Part shown: positions 39,206 to 46,050 of the stretch, one piece after another
Layout: each line of letters starts with the position of its first letter
How positions within the stretch are numbered: position 1 is the stretch's first letter
NCBI GenBank assembly: GCA_905187695.1
Contig: CAJJIY010000011.1
Coordinates: 1 to 46,340, forward strand
DNA from: an uncultured Eubacteriales bacterium
Lineage (GTDB): Bacteria; Bacillota; Clostridia; Oscillospirales; CAG-272
DNA: 46,340 nt
Direction of reading: 5' to 3'
Notes under the pieces: model-generated
The model's input: the letters and a program-made list of their open reading frames with translations, nothing else
Database searches by the model: none
Told to the model about the DNA's origin: nothing
Program-made: the position numbers and the translations under genes

Positions 39206-39991
39206 TTATGCGCCTGCGCCTGCGCCTGCGCCTGCGCCGGTAACCGTGAAGGAAAGGGTGAAAGTGGTGCCGTCCATGTCCACCGTGTTGGAGGACTTGC
39301 AGGCGGGATCCTGACCCTCATACCAGATGTAGATTGTGACCTGAACGGGAGTCTTGGTCACCGTATCCGCCAAAACAGAATTGGCGTTGGAAACGGTAAT
39401 GTTATCGCCCAGAACCGGCTTCTCGTTATTCAGAGACTGGACGGCCTGGTAGGTGGCGTCAGCACCGGTAACAGGCTCATAAATGAACTTGTTCTTTCCG
39501 CAGACAGCCATTACACGCAACGCCTTATCCAGTTCCTTTGTGCCGCCCGCACTCCGCGTGATCGTGCTCAGCTTCAGATTGGTTGCGTCCTTGCCGACCG
39601 CCTTGATCCAAAAGGAGGTGGTGTAGTAATCCGTACCCGCCGTGGCGGTTTCAAAAGTGGTGTCAGCTTTGTACGCGCCGTCATCGTACTCGATCTTATC
39701 ACCGTTGTCCTTTACCTTATAAAAGGCCAGCGTGCTGTTGGTGTTGTCGCAGGACACGGGCACCATGGTTTTCAGGCCGCCCGACAGAGACAAAGCCCCG
39801 CTCCAGTCGCTGTCATTGGTGCTGTTGGTGGCGCAGATACGCAGGTTGGTGGGCGCAGTGGCCGAAACAGCCATGTTACCGGCCGTGACCGTGGTGTTCA
39901 TCGAGAACCATGCGAAGGTGGAAGTGCCCGCCATAACAGCCGCCAAAAGCAACATGCAAACTGCGGGAATGAGTTTTCTGAAGTTTTTCAT
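39206..39991 (-). CDS. SipW-dependent secreted protein (TasA/camelysin-like)
   Basis: A 261-residue secreted protein. The signal LIPAVCMLLLAAVMAGTSTF, followed by AWFSMNTTVTAGN, is the typical SipW-cleaved leader of TasA/camelysin-type matrix proteins. The mature part is Ser/Thr/Asn-rich and beta-like and includes IYIWYEGQDPAC near the end, shared with the next gene upstream. It ends in (Gly-Ala)n from a five-copy hexanucleotide repeat. AAAGGAG is 8 bases before the ATG at 39991. It could form fibres or a surface layer; this is inferred from the family. Confidence 0.85.
   Translation of the reverse strand: MKNFRKLIPAVCMLLLAAVMAGTSTFAWFSMNTTVTAGNMAVSATAPTNLRICATNSTNDSDWSGALSLSGGLKTMVPVSCDNTNSTLAFYKVKDNGDKIEYDDGAYKADTTFETATAGTDYYTTSFWIKAVGKDATNLKLSTITRSAGGTKELDKALRVMAVCGKNKFIYEPVTGADATYQAVQSLNNEKPVLGDNITVSNANSVLADTVTKTPVQVTIYIWYEGQDPACKSSNTVDMDGTTFTLSFTVTGAGAGAGAGA
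39209..39238 (-). repeat. Hexanucleotide repeat (TGCGCC)5 at the end of the TasA-like gene
   Basis: Five perfect copies on the plus strand, encoding the C-terminal alternating Gly-Ala tail just before the stop. Copy-number slippage would change length without a frameshift. Confidence 0.9.
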
Positions 39992-40088
39992 GGTTTTTTC
40001 TCCTTTAAAATGATTTTTGAGAATCAGGTATATTGACCGCATCAAACGCGGAAAATATCTTTGGTAAGGAAAATGCCGGGAAACGGGC

Positions 40089-40868
40089 TCAGTTGGCGGC
40101 CGTATAATCGATCACCTGCATAGTCATGTCCACGCGGAATTCGCCGCCAAGCCGGTCATCGGTGCAGTCGGGATCGTTTCCCTCCAGCCAGATGACCACG
40201 GTGATCTTGGAAATGTCTCCCACGCCGAAGTTTTCCACGCGCCCTTCGGTCACTGTGTTCGCGTCCAGAAAATTGGTATTGACCCGGTTTTCGGGATCGA
40301 TCTCGGGCGCACCGTTTCCGCCGGTCTTCGGTTTGGCAAAATCGGTGTAATCGCCGCTGTAATCATATGCGCCCTCGGCGGCTTTGTAATAAAACGGGGT
40401 GTAATAGACCCGCACGCGAATGGCCTCGTCGATCCCGAAAGTCATTTTGGTGATGGAAAGGCGGTACAGGTAACTGCAGGTCAGTTCCCCGGTGTTTTTG
40501 AGATAAAAGGTGTAGGCCACATAGTTGTCTCCGTTGTGCTCGCCGCTGACATCGTTGAGGTTATCCGGCAGCGTGTTGCCGTCAATATTGGTGATATCCT
40601 TGGCGGCTTTTGCATCCAGCTTTGAAGAAAACTGCCGGAAGCTTTCATTTTCGGAAAGTGCCAGCGCATACCGCTTATCATTGTAATCCCGGATGGAGAC
40701 CGTGAAACTGCCGCGCTGCGCCACCAACAGCGAAATGATGTAAACAATGATCAACAGCAAGAGCAAAAGCCCGGCCAGACGCGGAATGATCCGCCGGTAA
40801 ATCCGATAGCGCTTGACCTCTCCGGCACTGCGGCGCAGGATTGAGAAAGGTCTTTTTCCTTCTTTCAT
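40089..40868 (-). CDS. Membrane-anchored TasA-like extracytoplasmic protein
   Basis: 259 residues. A basic cytosolic N-terminus (RRSAGEVKRYRIYRRI) and one helix (31-49) place residues 55-259 outside. The exterior domain ends with VVIWLEGNDPDC, matching IYIWYEGQDPAC of the TasA-like protein downstream, and has the NTGELTCSYLYRLSI block common in such beta-sandwich proteins. It has no SipW-type AWFS cleavage signal, so it may stay anchored and act as a nucleator or tether for the secreted protein. It begins one base after the degenerate EAL gene and is therefore under the c-di-GMP riboswitch. Confidence 0.75.
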   Translation of the reverse strand: MKEGKRPFSILRRSAGEVKRYRIYRRIIPRLAGLLLLLLIIVYIISLLVAQRGSFTVSIRDYNDKRYALALSENESFRQFSSKLDAKAAKDITNIDGNTLPDNLNDVSGEHNGDNYVAYTFYLKNTGELTCSYLYRLSITKMTFGIDEAIRVRVYYTPFYYKAAEGAYDYSGDYTDFAKPKTGGNGAPEIDPENRVNTNFLDANTVTEGRVENFGVGDISKITVVIWLEGNDPDCTDDRLGGEFRVDMTMQVIDYTAAN

Positions 40869-40869
40869 G

Positions 40870-41661
40870 TCAGTTCTCCTTTCCGGGGATCAGCGCATCC
40901 TCCGTGAGAAGCGCGGCGCGGCAGGAGAAATGACCGCGGTAATCGGCGGACGGCAGAAAGCCGAACGCCTCGCACCGGGAAAAGGCCCGGACCGTATCGT
41001 CATCCGGCACCCCGTTTGCAATCGCGGCGATATGCAACCCTTTCAGCATCTGAAAAAAGGGAGAGACCGCACCGCTCCGGTCACGGTCGGAAAGGAGCGC
41101 CGTGAGAGAGGGAGAAACCGACACAAAATCGGGCGTGAAAGAAAGCAGGCGCATGAGCGGGAAATCCTCTTTGCCGCAATCCCGCACCAGCGTGCGGAGC
41201 CCGGCCGCGCCGATGGCGGAAAACCCGCTTTTGGCGGCGGGAAGCTCCATGGTCAGAATTTCCGGGGCGAAAGAGAGCGCCACCCGGCCGGGCTCCGTAA
41301 ATCCGGCCGCTTTCATCTCGGCGGTGAGCTTTTCATAAAGACCGTCGGAAAGGAGTAGTGCCGCAGGGGCACGGAAAGAAACAAAAGAAAACCGGACGGC
41401 CTTTGCGCAAAGCGCGTCAACCAGGCGCATGACCTTGCGAAAAGAGGCAAAAGCCAGTTCCACGCCCTCCTCGGCCATGTCGGCGGATTCTTCATAATCG
41501 GCCGGGGTCAGTACGCCGTAGAGCACGCTGTTGAGGTGCGCTTCTCCAAGATAGGCCACCGGCTCGCCGCTTGCGCAGTCAAAAACCGGCTGATATTTCA
41601 TTTCGATTGGCGCAAGCCCTGTTTCGAGCGTGCGTTTTACATATCGGTCGATTTCCCGCAT
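40870..41661 (-). CDS. Degenerate EAL-domain protein
   Basis: 263 residues following the EAL fold from end to end: MKYQPVFDCASGEPVAYLGEA (EAL position), VSFRAPAALLLS (NxS position), PGRVALSFAPEIL, FSAIGAAGLRTLV (DDFGTG position), DFVSVSPSLTALL (VKID position) and IAAIANGVPDDD (EGVE position). The two Asp, the Lys and the second Glu of the catalytic set are gone, so it is not an active phosphodiesterase; it could bind c-di-GMP or act as a protein partner. ATG at 41661 has GAGGAGGG 7 bases upstream. First gene behind the c-di-GMP-I riboswitch. Confidence 0.75.
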   Translation of the reverse strand: MREIDRYVKRTLETGLAPIEMKYQPVFDCASGEPVAYLGEAHLNSVLYGVLTPADYEESADMAEEGVELAFASFRKVMRLVDALCAKAVRFSFVSFRAPAALLLSDGLYEKLTAEMKAAGFTEPGRVALSFAPEILTMELPAAKSGFSAIGAAGLRTLVRDCGKEDFPLMRLLSFTPDFVSVSPSLTALLSDRDRSGAVSPFFQMLKGLHIAAIANGVPDDDTVRAFSRCEAFGFLPSADYRGHFSCRAALLTEDALIPGKEN

Positions 41662-41692
41662 GAATGCACCCTCCTCAAACAAGATGCGACAC

Positions 41693-41713
41693 TTGCCCCG
41701 CAAGCGGGGGCAA
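41693..41713 (-). other. Second hairpin in the c-di-GMP leader
   Basis: TTGCCCC...GGGGCAA with one bulged G, between the riboswitch terminator and the ribosome binding site of the EAL-like gene. It may insulate the ribosome binding site or stabilise the read-through mRNA. Confidence 0.5.
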
Positions 41714-41717
41714 AAAA

Positions 41718-41761
41718 CAAAAAACGGCTGCAAAGATACTTTTCGTATCGTTTTGCAACCG
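41718..41761 (-). terminator. Intrinsic terminator forming the riboswitch expression platform
   Basis: On the minus strand, CGGTTGCAAA + GATAC pairs with GTATC + TTTGCAGCCG, followed by TTTTTTGTTTTTT. The 5' arm CGGTTGC is also the 3' closing strand of the aptamer, so aptamer and terminator exclude each other. Confidence 0.85.
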
Positions 41762-41820
41762 GGCTGACTTTAAAAGTCCCTTGGCTTTGCGTCACCGCCT
41801 CACGACGGTTTTGCCGACTA
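41752..41820 (-). promoter_or_regulatory. Cyclic di-GMP-I (GEMM) riboswitch
   Basis: On the minus strand: GTCGGCAAAACCG, GTGA tetraloop, CGGTGACGCAAAGCC, a short stem ACTTTTAAAGT, then CAGCCCGGTTGC. This is the c-di-GMP-I consensus, including the near-invariant GACGCAAAGCC and the tetraloop/receptor layout. Because the terminator takes the 3' closing strand, ligand binding should prevent termination: an ON switch. Confidence 0.92.
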
Positions 41821-41836
41821 TAAAATTTACATATTT

Positions 41837-41865
41837 ATTTTACAGGATGAAAACGGTTTTGTCAA
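41837..41865 (-). promoter_or_regulatory. Sigma-A promoter of the riboswitch-controlled surface operon
   Basis: On the minus strand, TTGACA (41865-41860), a 17-base spacer and TAAAAT (41842-41837). The leader is about 170 bases long. Confidence 0.85.
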
Positions 41866-41932
41866 GAGCTTTTTTTAATTTTCCGGAAAGCTTTTTTAAA
41901 GGGCGAAGACGGTCTCCAACCAAGGAACCTGT

Positions 41933-42985
41933 CTATACGCCCTTTTCGCGGTTTTTATCCAGATACATCGCCGCATCCGCCGCCGCGGCGGTTGCCTCGA
42001 TATCGCCGCCGTGCATGGTATATCCCACCGCCATGCCGAATCCGGTATCCGAGACGGCCCGGCGGATCTCCCGGGTCAGTTTTTGCACTTCGTCCTCTTC
42101 CATCCGGCGGCAAATGATCATAAATTCGTCTCCGCCCACCCGGTAAAAATCGGTGTTTTCCGGTGGCAGAACAGAGCGGACACGCCGCCCCAGCTCCGAC
42201 AGCACCGCATCCCCGGCATGGTGCCCACCCGTGTCATTGATGACTTTAAGATTATTCATGTCCAATGAAATCAGGGCGCAAAGCGAGGCGGCATCTCTCT
42301 TGGCATCCAGATGAAAACACCGGCGGACATAGGCGCCCGTCAGTTCGTCCAGGTTATTCCGGTGAATATAAAGCGACAGATAGAGATAGGCTATGTCAAT
42401 GGTGAGGCCGGCGCAGAAAAGCGCGTCGCTCCCGAGCCAGACGCTCAGCGCCGCAGTAATAACAAAATTGAAGCACAGCGCCACGGCCGCCGGAAGGCTG
42501 AGTCTTCCCCTTCCTGCGGAAAAATCCAACGAAAAATAAAGCAGGAGGACCAGATAAAAAAAGCAAACACCAAAGGTGAAAAGGCCCAACGGACCGCGAA
42601 AAAGCTGATTATCTGAAGTATATCCGAACACCCTCGGCGTGAAAAAAGCCGTGAGAAGCAACAGGACATGACAGGCAAGCGGAAGAGAAAGCCACACCGC
42701 CGCTTTCCGCGACAGACAGGGGCGGAGAATGAAAACCAAACAGTAAAGCGCCGCAGGGCGCAACGCATATCCCACCACCGAGAAAAAGACGCGCCACTGG
42801 GTAAAGTACGGAAGGGTGGAAAGAAGGAGCTCTGCCACATCGGCGCCGATGAGCACAATGACCAGATGCAGCGCCAGCATAAAGTAGCGGCTGTCCGGAC
42901 GGGCAAAGTTGGGATTACAGCGGATTGTATAAGCAAGAAAAAGGCAAATGGCAAGGCTGGGGTAAAAATGAGAAATGAGTTCCAA
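41933..42985 (-). CDS. Membrane diguanylate cyclase (GGDEF)
   Basis: A 350-residue protein that makes c-di-GMP from two GTP. About six to seven transmembrane helices (residues 1-208) form an integral sensor; the GGDEF domain follows (DELTGAYVRRCF, LDMNNLKVINDTGGHHAGD, YRVGGDEFMIIC with GGDEF at 284-288). The signature is intact; no RxxD inhibition site is seen just before it, so product feedback may be weak. The frame is open to 43006, but the ribosome binding site GGAGGAGG lies in that part; TTG at 42985, 7 bases after GGAGG, is the better start. It lies directly upstream of the c-di-GMP riboswitch. Confidence 0.92.
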   Translation of the reverse strand: MELISHFYPSLAICLFLAYTIRCNPNFARPDSRYFMLALHLVIVLIGADVAELLLSTLPYFTQWRVFFSVVGYALRPAALYCLVFILRPCLSRKAAVWLSLPLACHVLLLLTAFFTPRVFGYTSDNQLFRGPLGLFTFGVCFFYLVLLLYFSLDFSAGRGRLSLPAAVALCFNFVITAALSVWLGSDALFCAGLTIDIAYLYLSLYIHRNNLDELTGAYVRRCFHLDAKRDAASLCALISLDMNNLKVINDTGGHHAGDAVLSELGRRVRSVLPPENTDFYRVGGDEFMIICRRMEEDEVQKLTREIRRAVSDTGFGMAVGYTMHGGDIEATAAAADAAMYLDKNREKGV

Positions 42986-43109
42986 CTTCTTTCCTCCTCC
43001 CTTCAATCATATTCACGGGACACACGGACTTGTTTTTGTTATTTCAATTAATATAAATATTTTTGAATACAAAAACAACGATTTTGTCAAGATTCCTATC
43101 TTTAGCACA

Positions 43110-43138
43110 ATTATAGTCTAAAAATGTGGTAAAGTCAA
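43110..43138 (-). promoter_or_regulatory. Sigma-A promoter of the diguanylate cyclase gene
   Basis: On the minus strand, TTGACT (43138-43133), a 17-base spacer and TATAAT (43115-43110). The leader is about 118 bases and AT-rich. A second TTGACA at about 43090 has only a poor -10 (TTCAAA). Confidence 0.75.
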
Positions 43139-43195
43139 GTAAAATTCAGAAGATTAGCATATTTTACCGAAATCGGAAGGAATTTTGGAAGATTT

Positions 43196-43438
43196 ATGAA
43201 AATATATGACTATAACGGCCTCAAAAACATCTGCGGCAAGCGGGTGCGAAAAGGCAGACGCCTGCGGGGAATGACCCAGGCTGATCTGGCGGCCAAAATG
43301 CAACTTGCGGGCGTGATGCTGGACAGGGACAGTATCAGTCGCATTGAGTTGGGCGTCCGCTTTGTGGCGGATTATGAGCTCCGGGCGCTGGCGCAGTGTC
43401 TGCGGGTTCCGGTCGATTTCCTGCTGAAGAACGACTGA
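43196..43438 (+). CDS. XRE-family helix-turn-helix regulator
   Basis: An 80-residue DNA-binding protein consisting only of a Cro/CI-type HTH (GKRVRKGRRLRGMTQADLAAKM, SISRIELGVR, LAQCLRVPVDFLL). GGAAG precedes the ATG. It is divergent from the diguanylate cyclase gene, with promoter-sized space between, so it is a candidate regulator of the cyclase or of itself. It carries no ligand domain. Confidence 0.88.
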   Translation: MKIYDYNGLKNICGKRVRKGRRLRGMTQADLAAKMQLAGVMLDRDSISRIELGVRFVADYELRALAQCLRVPVDFLLKND

Positions 43439-43471
43439 AAAACGGCGTGACTTTCAAGTCACGCCGTTTTT
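43438..43471. terminator. Bidirectional intrinsic terminator
   Basis: AAAAACGGCGTGACTT-TC-AAGTCACGCCGTTTTT, a perfect stem between the convergent XRE and glutamate synthase genes; its ends touch both stop codons. Confidence 0.92.
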
Positions 43472-44190
43472 CATCCTTCCGAAACATAAAGCTGTCGATA
43501 AGGATTGGCAGAATTGGGATGCAAAAGATAAAAAACGCCGGACAGCACTTTTTCCCTGTCCACCCCGAAAAAGCGGCAATAGTTATCAATATACGGCCGT
43601 GCCGCCACCAGTTCTTCCTTTCCGGCCCGCTCGCAACGCACCTGCGCGGGAAAAGACCCGGGCGGGCAATCGGTGCGAAGCAGTATTTTTCCGCCGTGCA
43701 TCCCGGTGCCGCAAAAGTCTCCCACGATTTTTTCTTTTTCCGAAAGCCCCAGCACCACAATGAGCCCGCCGGCCTGATATTCTCCGAGAAAACTCCCCGC
43801 GCTGCCACCGATCACCAGAACCGGTTTTTTCTCACCGTATTCCTTCATGTGGATGCCGGCGCGGTAACCCGCATCCCCCCGGACATAGATTTCTCCGCCG
43901 CGCATGGCATAGCCGACGGCATCGCCCACCGAACCTTCAATGACAATCCGGCCGTCATCCATGGTATCGCCCACGGCATCCTGCGCATTACCGTGCACGG
44001 TGATCCGGGCACCGCACAAATACGCCCCCAGCGCGTTGCCGGGCACACCGAAAATTTCGGCGTGCCCCTCTTTTTTCCCGGCGCAGAGAAAACGCTGACC
44101 CTCGCAGCTCTGTACCGTGACATCCTGTGCGGCGGCCACTTCGGCGCACAGCGCGCGGCCGTCTTTGTTTTTTGCATCAATCGTCAACAT
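43471..44190 (-). CDS. Glutamate synthase GXGXG-domain subunit
   Basis: 239 residues. Repeating Gly-rich turns (GVPGNALGAYLCGARITVHG, GDTMDDGRIVIEG, GYAMRGGEIYVRG, GDFCGTGMHGGKILLR) form the right-handed beta-helix that is the C-terminal domain of the large subunit of bacterial glutamate synthase. Here it is a separate protein, as in the split archaeal-type enzyme. It is the last gene of the operon, 9 bases after the synthase subunit. Confidence 0.9.
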   Translation of the reverse strand: MLTIDAKNKDGRALCAEVAAAQDVTVQSCEGQRFLCAGKKEGHAEIFGVPGNALGAYLCGARITVHGNAQDAVGDTMDDGRIVIEGSVGDAVGYAMRGGEIYVRGDAGYRAGIHMKEYGEKKPVLVIGGSAGSFLGEYQAGGLIVVLGLSEKEKIVGDFCGTGMHGGKILLRTDCPPGSFPAQVRCERAGKEELVAARPYIDNYCRFFGVDREKVLSGVFYLLHPNSANPYRQLYVSEG

Positions 44191-44199
44191 CTTTTTTCC

Positions 44200-45702
44200 T
44201 CACTCGCCTGCATGAAGGATCCCCAGTACGCCCAGTTCCCGCTCGTTCAGCCCCACGCCGCGCAACATCAGCCGGTTGCCGCGGAGTGCTTCGATGGAGT
44301 TGATCCCCATGCCGCCCATCATTTCCTTGATCTCATTGTTCCACGCCGTCAGCAGATTGCAAAGACGGTCCGTGCCCTCCTCCACCTTCAGCCGGGCGAC
44401 CAGTTCGGGCACCTGCGTGGCAATGCCCCAGTTGCATTTTCCCTGCTGACAGTTCCGGCAAAGATGACAGCCGAGCGCCGCCAGCGCCGCCGTAGCGATA
44501 TACACGGCATCCGCCCCCAACGCGATCGCTTTTACAACATCGGCACTGCTCCGGATGGCACCGCCGGCAATGACCGAAATATGATCGCGGATGCCCTCCT
44601 CGCGCAGACGGGTATCCACCGCCGCCAGCGCCAGTTCTATCGGAATCCCCACGCAATCGCGGATGCGGGCGGGCGCGGCGCCGGTGCCGCCGCGGAATCC
44701 GTCAATGGCCAGAATATCCGCCCCGCTCCGGGCAATGCCGCTGGCAATGGCCGCGATATTGTGCACGGCCGCCACCTTGACGATGACCGGTTTTCGGTAT
44801 CCGGTGGCCTCTTTGAGCGAGAAGACCAGCTGACGGAGATCTTCGATGGAATAAATATCGTGGTGCGGCGCGGGAGAAATGGCGTCCGTGCCCTCCGGGA
44901 TCATCCGGGTGCGGCTGACATCTGCGGTAATCTTCGCGCCGGGCAGATGACCGCCGATGCCCGGTTTGGCCCCCTGCCCGATTTTAATCTCGATGGCCGC
45001 GCCCGCCGTGAGATATTCTTTATGAACGCCGAACCGGCCGGAGGCCACCTGTACGATGGTGTTTTTGCCGTACCGGTAAAAATCGCGGTGGAGTCCGCCC
45101 TCTCCGGTGTTATAACAGATTCCCAGCCGTTCGGCCGCCATGGCCAGACACTGATGCGCGTTATAGCTGATGGAGCCGTAACTCATGGCCGAAAAAAGAA
45201 TCGGCATGGAAAGCTCCAGACGGGGCGTTTCCTTTGGAATGAGATGACCCGCGGCGTCTCTTTCTATTTCGCCCGTGCGCCGCCCGAGGGAAACGCGGGT
45301 CTCCATCGGCTCGCGGAGCGGATCGATGGAGGGATTGGTTACCTGTGAGGCATTGACCAGTATTTTATCAAAATAGACCGGATACTCGCCTGGATTGCCC
45401 ATGGAGGAAAGCAGCACGCCGCCGCTGTTTGCCTGTTTGTAGATCTGCTGGAGCGTCCGGCCGCTCCAGCAACTGTTTTCCTTGAAAGAGAGATCGCTCC
45501 TGACGATTTTCAAAGCCCGCGTGGGGCAAAATTCCACACAGCGATGGCAGTTGACGCATTTCTGTTCATCCGCAAGAAGCACGCGCCCCGCCGGGGTTTC
45601 CCGCCATGCGTGCACACCGTTAAAACATTCTTTAACGCAGCGGCCGCAAAAAACGCAACGCGCCGCGTCCCTTTTTACTTCATATTCCGCATACTGATAC
45701 AT
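44200..45702 (-). CDS. Glutamate synthase, ferredoxin + FMN synthase subunit (archaeal type)
   Basis: 500 residues. Two 4Fe-4S ferredoxin motifs come first (CVFCGRCVKEC 16-26, CVNCHRCVEFCP 49-60), then the FMN-binding TIM barrel with FSAMSYGSISYNAHQCLA, GEGGLHRDFY, KIGQGAKPGIGGHLPG, DGFRGGTGAAP and the Cys-rich CHLCRNCQQGKCNWGIAT that binds the 3Fe-4S cluster. It makes glutamate from 2-oxoglutarate and ammonia delivered by the amidotransferase subunit. ATG at 45702 follows GAGG. Confidence 0.92.
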   Translation of the reverse strand: MYQYAEYEVKRDAARCVFCGRCVKECFNGVHAWRETPAGRVLLADEQKCVNCHRCVEFCPTRALKIVRSDLSFKENSCWSGRTLQQIYKQANSGGVLLSSMGNPGEYPVYFDKILVNASQVTNPSIDPLREPMETRVSLGRRTGEIERDAAGHLIPKETPRLELSMPILFSAMSYGSISYNAHQCLAMAAERLGICYNTGEGGLHRDFYRYGKNTIVQVASGRFGVHKEYLTAGAAIEIKIGQGAKPGIGGHLPGAKITADVSRTRMIPEGTDAISPAPHHDIYSIEDLRQLVFSLKEATGYRKPVIVKVAAVHNIAAIASGIARSGADILAIDGFRGGTGAAPARIRDCVGIPIELALAAVDTRLREEGIRDHISVIAGGAIRSSADVVKAIALGADAVYIATAALAALGCHLCRNCQQGKCNWGIATQVPELVARLKVEEGTDRLCNLLTAWNNEIKEMMGGMGINSIEALRGNRLMLRGVGLNERELGVLGILHAGE

Positions 45703-45707
45703 CTTTT

Positions 45708-46050
45708 TTACCTCGCAAGCCTGACAATGACCGGCTGACCGCCCTCGGGCGACCACACCCGCTCCACGCCCGCCTCCATTTGCCGGATGGCACATTCTTC
45801 ACTGGCAAAGTACACACGGTCGCCTTTTTCGGCCGCCACCATGGACCGGAGTTTGAGACGGTCGTTGAGGGCCATCATGCCCCCTTCAAAACCCAGCAGA
45901 ATCGAAAACGGCCCGGTAATAAGCAGGGACGGAAATTCTTTGCGCAAATAGGTATAGAATGCGCGGCGTTCGGGCGGCATTTTTTCAATCGTCTCCCAGA
46001 AAGGCGCGGCTACCACAGCCGCCGCTTCCTCCCGCGTAAGAAAGGTATTT
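45708..46050 (-). pseudogene. C-terminal fragment of glutamate synthase amidotransferase subunit
   Basis: The frame reads back from the stop at 45708: VSAEK-type end, RSMVAAEKGDRVYFASEECA, GFEGGMMALNDRLKLR and YLRKEFPSLLITGPFSILLG. This is the C-terminal third of the class II glutamine amidotransferase (GltB N-terminal domain) that belongs in front of the synthase subunit. The catalytic N-terminal Cys part is missing: upstream of about 46,050 the family match stops and the frame meets a stop codon at about 46,092. Either a deletion/recombination or a wrong assembly join. Confidence 0.75.

Noticed and set aside
41933..43006. Longer diguanylate cyclase start at 43006
   Set aside because: The extra residues (KGGGKK) are simply the translated ribosome binding site GGAGGAGG.
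43396..45348. 650-codon plus-strand frame opposite the glutamate synthase genes
   Set aside because: The minus strand encodes clear GXGXG and FMN/ferredoxin subunits; the plus frame is a shadow.
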